Source: Oscheius tipulae
Taxonomy: Eukaryota > Nematoda > Chromadorea > Rhabditida > Rhabditidae
Assembly: GCA_037178975.1 (NCBI GenBank)
Contig: JASJZH010000002.1
Location: 3,720,001 to 3,784,000, forward strand
DNA: 64,000 nt
Direction: 5' to 3'
How positions within the stretch are numbered: the stretch's first letter is position 1; every line of letters starts with the position of its first letter. The translations under genes and the position numbers were made by a program. Of this stretch, positions 57,401 to 64,000 are shown piece by piece. The notes under the pieces are model-generated. The model worked only from the letters and a program-made list of their open reading frames with translations, did no database searches and was not told where the DNA came from.

Positions 57401-60400
57401 TTACCAGACTCGACACTTCTCCTTTGGATTCATCGGACTGCCGACGGGGCAGTGGAAGGCTCGAGCGAAGTCCTTCGAGTTACTCAGGGGACCTTTGACT
57501 CGGATCGGGCCGGGAGAATGCTCAGATGTTCGGAGTTTTCGGATGGCCTCCTTGTCGTTCATTGTTCCGCACCAGATCTGAAAGGGTTTGGTTATCTATT
57601 GAGATAATTCCGACTCTCTTCCTTTTTGAAAAGAGTACCGAGACTCTGGGATGGGAGAGTCAGTCAAAACTGGGTTTGAAAATTCAGAGTAGTTTCACTT
57701 TGAGCCTCGACGTCAGGGAAGATCTCTCTCAGCCATCCACAGGTTCTTAAACGGACTAGTCTTTGAAAGAGTCTTCTAAAATCTCTAGGTTCTCTAGACT
57801 CTAACTGGGGATAATCATCTTCATCCAGACTGGGCCCGGTTCAACAATGTGAGTTTTGGAAACCTGTTCGAACGGGAAAGGGGTACAAACCTGAGCATAA
57901 TTCAGGAAGAAAAGCTGGTCGTGTGTCAAGTTGACTCCTGGCAGAGTAGGTGGAAGAGTGTGCTGCTTCTCGTACTTCTTGTAAGCCCTGAACCATCTCA
58001 CTGTCTCTGCCGAGCTCTTGCTCTTACTTGTAAGCCTGTTTCAGCCCTCCGTTGTCTGCGATGTTCTCTCCCTTCGTCGACCTTCCGTTGATTTTCATCG
58101 AAATCTGCTCCAAGAGGTATTCCGAATACTGTTTCTCAATGCACTCGGCCTTCTCCTCGAACTTGGCAATGGTCACATTGTCCCACCATTGTCTGATGTT
58201 TCCGAGATTGTCGTACAGGCGTCCTGAATTTTCGATGAGTCGCCCAACAAGAAGAAAAACCTCGATCGTCGAATCCGTGAGTGATCTCGTGTCCGATGAC
58301 GACTCCGATGCCACCAAAGTTCATCGAGCTCGGGAAGTCCTTGCTGTAGAAGACGGGCTGTAGGATTCCAGCTGGGAAGACTAAACATGTCTGTTTACAC
58401 CTTTTGCTATTCTCTATCGCTCACTGATCTCATTGGTGTTCGGGCTATAGAAGGCATTGACGAGAGCTGCTCCCGCGACCCATCTGGAAATAACGAGACT
58501 AATAATCGAATACGGTAGCTGGAATGCGTGGGAAAGTGGCCAAATCGGGGATGACTTGCAAAAGAGGCCAAAGGACTTACCTTTCCCGATCCACAGGCTG
58601 ATTGATCCTCTCCAAGACATCGCGCTGATATTGCTCGTAAAACTGGAACTTGGTCTTGTAGTAGCCTCCGCGGTAAACCTAAATTTGTTCAATTGGAGTC
58701 ACACTAGAAAAAGGATAACCTGAAACATGGCATACTCTCTGTCCACAGCTGTCGAATCATTCAAATAGTCCGGGTATCCAATCTTCTGTTTCATGGTTCG
58801 GACCTTCTGCTTGGCGAAATCCTTGGTTTCTGGAGTCAACCAGTCTTCGGTCACCAACAAATCGACAAAGGCTTCCATGATGAGAGAGATCATCTCTTCG
58901 ACCTGAATGCAACATGTCAAAGAGATCTAAAAAAAGAAGTAACCTGCTCCTTGGCCTCGTGATCGAAATGATGCTGAACGTAGATGGACGAGGTGGCCAT
59001 GGGCATCAGGGAATTGATCCGCGTCACGCAACCGTGCCAACGAACTTTCTGCACATTCATCACTGAATTTGAAAGAGTCCGTTTCCAGAATACCAAACAA
59101 ACAGTTCAAGGTCTTGTAGAACTTGAAGATGGTCAGGGCAAAAGGGTCGGGAAGATCACGGAGCATGGTCTTGAAGAACCAGCACCATTCTAGGTAGTTT
59201 ATGATCTTTCTGCAAGTCCTTTTATTTTTTTAGGCAATATACGAAAATGACCTCTTATCGAACTTCGGGAGAAGAACATCCAGTCTTTTCAGGAACTCCA
59301 CTCCATAGACAACAACTTCTGTCTTGTCGTTGAACTGGATAGGCGAGGCATCCTGAACTTTGTTTTGAAACTTTTTACGTGACTCCCAGCCAAAACTGCG
59401 GAGTTGTCTATTTTGAGAGAGGCGACTCATTTCCCCCGTCGTCCGGAACTCAAAAATCTCCGATTCAATTAAGTCATGTTCTTGTTTTCAGTGACTCTAT
59501 TTACTCGGAGAGCAGATGGCTCTTTTGGAGTGAAATTGCTCCCCAAGATTTTAGGGGCTAACCTTATTCCTGATCTCTTGGAAGACGTGATTGAAGAAGA
59601 GGAGCCAGTCAAAGTTCGGCAGCATGCGCTTCATGTCCCCGAGACTCATCTTCGTATACAGCTCGGCAATGTCGTGACGCTGCTCATCAGCCATCGTGAT
59701 CTGAATCCGATTAAGTGACTGTTCGAGAAGGACTCACATTGGCCAGAGCTGTTTCAAACTCGATAATCTCCTCTGCGTCTCGAGTCGCTCTCATCGGTTC
59801 GGCATTCAGGAGAACGAGGACGTCCCGGATCAAAGTCATGTAGGCTAGACGTTCCTCATTCTCTGCCAAGACGTAAAAGTCTCGAGCGAAAAGGTTCAGA
59901 GCAGGTTGATCGATCTGGAAAGAGTTTTAGGCTCGATAAGACATGGGTCAACTGACCAGAAGGACATGTTTCTCTGAGTTCTTGTCATCAGGCTGAACTG
60001 TGGCTTTGAAGAGGGAGTCTGCTCGGAACTTTGCGACCATGTCAGCTAAATTGACCTTTTATGAGGAGTAAAAAAGCTTACCATAAAGTTTCTCGATGGT
60101 GGTTCCCGGGTGAAGAGGATGTCCGAGAGAGGGCCATCCTCCAAAAGATTTGACCACCTCGTCGAATGTTTCCCTCCAGTTGTCGAAAATCTCAGCTAAA
60201 GATATGTTTGATGGTTTCTAAAGAACTTCTTACACTCATTTAGACACAACCTGTAGAAGAATTTGGCCTTTCCAATGGCTGATTCCGTATCCAGAGGCTC
60301 GTCGCGACCCGTCTTATCTTCGAGCAGCTCTTTCAGAGCAAATTCTAGATCCTGGCCGAGATTTTCGAAATTTGAGACACTCGGCGCGTCGTCAGGTATT

Positions 60401-61495
60401 GGGTGGTTCTGAAGGTGTGAGTTTACAAAGAGAGAGAGAACAGATCACCTTAATCCAGAGACCGCAGGCGTACTCGTAAAAATCGACGCAAGGGTCTACC
60501 GTGGAGTTCATAGAAGACAATATTACGGATGCTGAAAGGAAATTAACAGTTTCTGACAGGTATCTGGTATGTCAAATGACCAATTTCTTTTCGACTACCT
60601 CTAAAGCTGTCGAGACTTGTAGTTTTCTGTGAGTACTCATTAGCTGACCGATTGTAACTTTGCCAGGAATTAACAAACTTGGCTATTGACTTGATGGGGC
60701 ACAATTGACAGTTTTGCTTTTTCAGTTCAATTGGTGTCCTATATCCACATGTCCATGTTCCTTTGTCCACGTGGTTCTCTCCAGTCATACTACCGCAACA
60801 AAAGCAACCTTCTTCCATAGACACAAGACACTTCCAACTAACTTGGCTTGTCAACTCTGACATCTACTGTCACAAGGTGACTAACTGTTGACTTTAGACA
60901 CATAGAGACCTTTGGGTATTTAGAGCTAGAAGTCAGCCTTGTTGCTAAATTTGTTAGCTTCGACACTTCAAGGCGGATTGTCTGTCTCTCAACTGATGGG
61001 AATATTCAGATTGCCAAAGAGTTCAGTTTCCCCACACAAGTTTAGTAGCAAAAAAACAATTCCTAAGTTCAACTGCCTATGTGATGACGTAGACCTGTGT
61101 ACGCCATGCTTGACTATTGATCAAAGTGATTTAAAACACGACACATAGGTCATAGACTACGAGGGTTCAGGTGACTTCACAGCTGTTTTTCGACGAGTCC
61201 CCTGTTCTCTTTTGTCTCTATGCTGCCCAATCATGCTCGGAGGTTTCTCTTTTGCCAGTAACCTCATTGCTCATCAGATTTAGCCGGCGGGCAATTCTCA
61301 CTCTTCTGTGTCACATCAGGCCCCGGAAGTATCGAAAAAAGAAGGAGACTGACCTGTTCGGATACATCCTGGTGTCATGCATACTTCTTCATGATGTGCA
61401 GTAAAATATAAATATAGGAAAGCGGCCAAAAGAGCTACAGCTAGGAGAAAAAAGATGACAGCCAAAACGGCGAAGACGCGTTCTCGCGCCGCCAT
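57401..61495 (-). CDS. nep: Neprilysin-like M13 zinc metallopeptidase, type II membrane protein
   Basis: Seventeen exons: 61354-61495, 60449-60531, 60234-60408, 60082-60195, 59957-60045, 59738-59914, 59563-59700, 59252-59352, 59094-59209, 58944-59062, 58720-58902, 58581-58678, 58425-58483, 58261-58380, 58028-58223, 57891-57996, 57401-57577. They total 2193 nt and encode 730 residues. A short cytoplasmic N-terminus precedes a single membrane helix ([20 protein letters not shown]). The ectodomain begins with [13 protein letters not shown]. The zinc site is HEITH at 562-566 plus Glu624 in ENIADNGG, with Asp628. NAFYSPN is the substrate-backbone motif. It ends CRVW, as the family does. All catalytic residues are present. 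Neprilysins cleave extracellular peptides on the amino side of hydrophobic residues. It lies 1.1 kb upstream of the neuropeptide gene on the same strand. Confidence 0.95.
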
Positions 61496-64000
61496 TCGCG
61501 GCTTCGAAAGAGCCAGATCCGTAGGCACTTGGCCGGCCCTAAACCCTTTTAATCATACCTTGTAACAAAAAATAACGACCTTTTCGGCCCGATGGCTTTG
61601 AGCTAAAAAGGAGGTGGCTAGGCGGCTGCTCGGCCTCCGTGGCTACACCGGATCTGAACTGACTTTTTATTTTTCAAAACGAGATAAGGGACAAAAACAA
61701 ACAATGGGAAGGGGAGGAATCTGCTCTAGACAATGAGCAGTGATGGATGAGGCCATCATCTTCGGGACCAGCTTCGCTCATGAGAGAGATGTCGCAAAGT
61801 TTAAGTTTTGCCTATCTGTCTTATCTCTTCCGCTCTGTGACAGAAAGCCGCATGAGTCATTTGCAAGGGATGTTTTCATTTCCAATGGACATAGTGCGAA
61901 CGATGTGAATATCCGCTTTGACTTTTGAGTCAAGATAGAAAACAGTGAAAAGGATTAAAGGGGAAAGAATCGTCAGCGAAGAACCAAGTTTCGAAAGTAT
62001 CTAGATCAGATCAAATAACTCAATCTTCGAGGAATAACACGAGGAAGTGATCTGAGAAAAGATAAATTTGGAGAGGATATTTTCAAGCCGTTTGTCTCGG
62101 ACAAAACTGTTGCGGTCCTCGTCATTAGCAGCTGGGTTAAAAGAAAGAGGGAAGGACAGATGAGTCAAAAAATCGTAAACAAGTGGACTGTCCATGACAA
62201 GGAAATTCGTAAAGACTCTGAAACATGTGACGATAATAGGCGAAGAAGGGCATATAACAAGGCTCAAATCATGGATTAGATCTATCTTTCGTTGTTCTTA
62301 CCGCGTCACACGGTTTGCCTGATTTTCTGAATGAGGGTGCCATCCAGAAACTTTAGGTTAAGGCTCTCGACCAGGCAACGGATCCTAACAATAGTTCCAA
62401 CTGAATAGGAATACAGGGATCAGGGTCAACAGAGGAATGCCGATGGATATTGAGATCGTGACAAGCAATCATTTGCCCGTAAACAACATCTAACTGTTCT
62501 AAGCGCCGTATGAAGGAAATAGTTAGAAATTAGGTCAGATGCAATGGCTGAGTGGATTGAGCTATCTCGAGCAGCAATCTCTGCTCATTAGCATAAACTG
62601 GCAACATGCTTTGGAGAAAGCCGAACTGCGCAAGGACAGCCCCGGAAAGACGAATATCCTGTAGTGATTGCTGTCCTGAGAAAAAAGTGCGGTAAAAGTA
62701 CGAATATAGGAGGAACACAAGGGCGAGAGAGGGCGCTAGCACGCGTTCCCGCCGAAAAATGCTTTCGCGTCCCGTTGCCTCCCGGCTCTGAAAAAAGGTG
62801 GGACCAATGCCGAGCTCTCTCGGACATTGAAAGTTCGCCCGACAATTAATCGATTGAGTCGAGAGTGAGAGAGACACCACAGCTGTGTAAAAGAGTCACA
62901 GGGACACGAGGGCCAGATATAATGAGTTGGATCATATAGCTGAGAAGCAGAGAGCAGGAAGCAACTACGCTTCCGGACAAGTTCTCTGTCTTTCATCTAG
63001 TTAAGATCTATCAGCAGTAATTGGGGTGACGTGGGGGTTTCTTCCAGATCATGCTGGCAGCATTCATTGAAGAGAATCCCTGGAATCTATCTATTGCTTG
63101 TCTTTGCTTAGCCACACCCCTATCATTAGCTTGTAACACTTGACAAAATGTTTGTAGCCTGCCAAGTGTTATTGTAGATTAGAGTTGTCAAGTCGAGCGA
63201 AAAGAGTCGAATTGGAAAACCGAGCACTGTTAAGATAGGTCCTGATCTTTGAACATGACTTATACAAATAACCAGATTTAACAGCTTTGGGTCAATTAGA
63301 TAGGCTAGGCTACTGTAGTGGTATCTCGGATGCCTGTACAGTAGAGACGACGTTTGATTCATTATAGAATGGACAAAGTCTTAGGAATGACACACTATAA
63401 CTTTGGTGCTACAGTAACTCGATTTACTGTGTACGCAGGAGATAAGTGGGGCAAAGGGCAGTCTAGTGAATATAGCTTTTGGATCAGGGAGAGAGGTCGG
63501 AAGCGGTGTTTGAGAGTGCAACAGATGTTTAGAATCAGTCTCAAGTGGACGTAAATAAACAGGGATGCGCTTTCAGAAGATCAGGAAACTGCTGTCGCAC
63601 TCTGATTCGAGCCTCGTAGTAAATGTCTACGTAAACAGGGCGCTTGCAAGGTCAGTAAGCTTAGAACGTATAAACAATGAATCTGCGTCATCGCAGCTAA
63701 ATTTCTTCTAATTAGCGGCCGGATAGGCTGGAAAACCATGAATCTCGGGCAATTTATTAGAAGTGAGAGAAGAGAATCATAACTAATAGTGTGACGACAG
63801 CTTGTTGAACTGCTACGGAGACTGGATAGTTCTGAAAGAAGGTATTTCGATAAACTGATTCTGATTTACGCATTCAGTTTGAGGCGTCGCTGAAGAGTAA
63901 TTCGAGCAACAGCTTGTGAACTGATCGACTGGACAATTTTCCAATCCAAAACAGTTACCAATCTTCGAGGTTAGAGAGACAAATTGGGCTTTTGGGCTCC
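61496..64000. other. Gene-poor right end of the window
   Basis: I found no conserved protein, RNA gene or transposon. The part next to 61495 is probably the neprilysin promoter. A weak tRNA-like A-box at 62540 was rejected. Confidence 0.5.

Noticed and set aside
59047-59094. Apparent frameshift in the neprilysin gene
   Set aside because: A 31-nt intron (59093-59063) with normal GT and TTCAG ends restores the conserved [13 protein letters not shown] frame, so no break is needed.
62535-62600. tRNA-like start with a TGGCTGAGTGG A-box
   Set aside because: No matching B-box or acceptor-stem complement follows within tRNA distance, so it is not a credible tRNA gene.

Overview
The window is eukaryotic and most likely from a nematode. 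Genes are dense and split by many tiny introns, usually 35-60 nt, with strong TTTTCAG-type 3' splice sites. AG acceptor-like sites sit just upstream of many start codons, as expected for spliced-leader trans-splicing. Several gene forms are worm-like: a short MYND protein of the BRA-1 type, a cuticlin-type ZP protein, and an NPL4 without the N-terminal UBX-like domain. No prokaryotic features, rRNA or convincing tRNA genes were seen. I built the gene models by hand from splice signals and protein-family conservation. Nearly every model closes in frame over all its exons, which is the main internal check.

Layout from left to right. 1-5704 (+): 3' half of a SPEN/DIN-1 co-repressor ending in a SPOC domain. 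5931-11220 (-): an Ldh_2-family malate/L-lactate dehydrogenase; one of its introns contains a complete opposite-strand cyclopropane-fatty-acid-synthase-like gene (8475-10232, +). 11608-13285 (-): ZP-domain cuticlin-like protein. 14353-15389 (-): SRSF2-like SR protein. 15860-16699 (+): MYND/BS69-like protein. 16758-17676 (-): NUDT9-like ADP-ribose pyrophosphatase, divergent from NPL4 (18119-19893, +). 20002-21677 (-) and 21803-22760 (-): FRS2-like adaptor and OVCA2-like hydrolase, spaced like an operon. 23624-24823 (+): DNAJB/DNJ-13 chaperone with heat-shock-element-like sites upstream. 25531-26993 (+): glutaryl-CoA dehydrogenase.

26994-29751 is gene-poor. 29752-30751 (+): an orphan 184-residue protein. 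30898-31631 (-): ribosomal protein S9. 32077-32791 (+): LSM1. 33688-35289 (+): UMP-CMP kinase. 35434-39288 (-): RPUSD2-like pseudouridine synthase. 39626-41376 (+): peptide-type GPCR. 42410-46678 (+): SLC12A8-like transporter whose last intron holds a 444-bp inverted-repeat transposon. 46679-52220 is a long gene-poor stretch. 52221-55071 (+): polo-like kinase. 55291-56288 (-): small neuropeptide precursor of allatostatin-C type. 57401-61495 (-): neprilysin (M13) peptidase. No gene was found from 61496 to the end.

The most unusual points are the antisense gene nested inside an intron with only a 9-base gap to the host exon, a cyclopropane-synthase-like enzyme with its active site intact in an animal genome, four GC-AG introns each needed to keep a conserved frame, a putative two-gene operon, a predicted allatostatin-C-like peptide close to a neprilysin, and a pre-miRNA-sized intronic hairpin.
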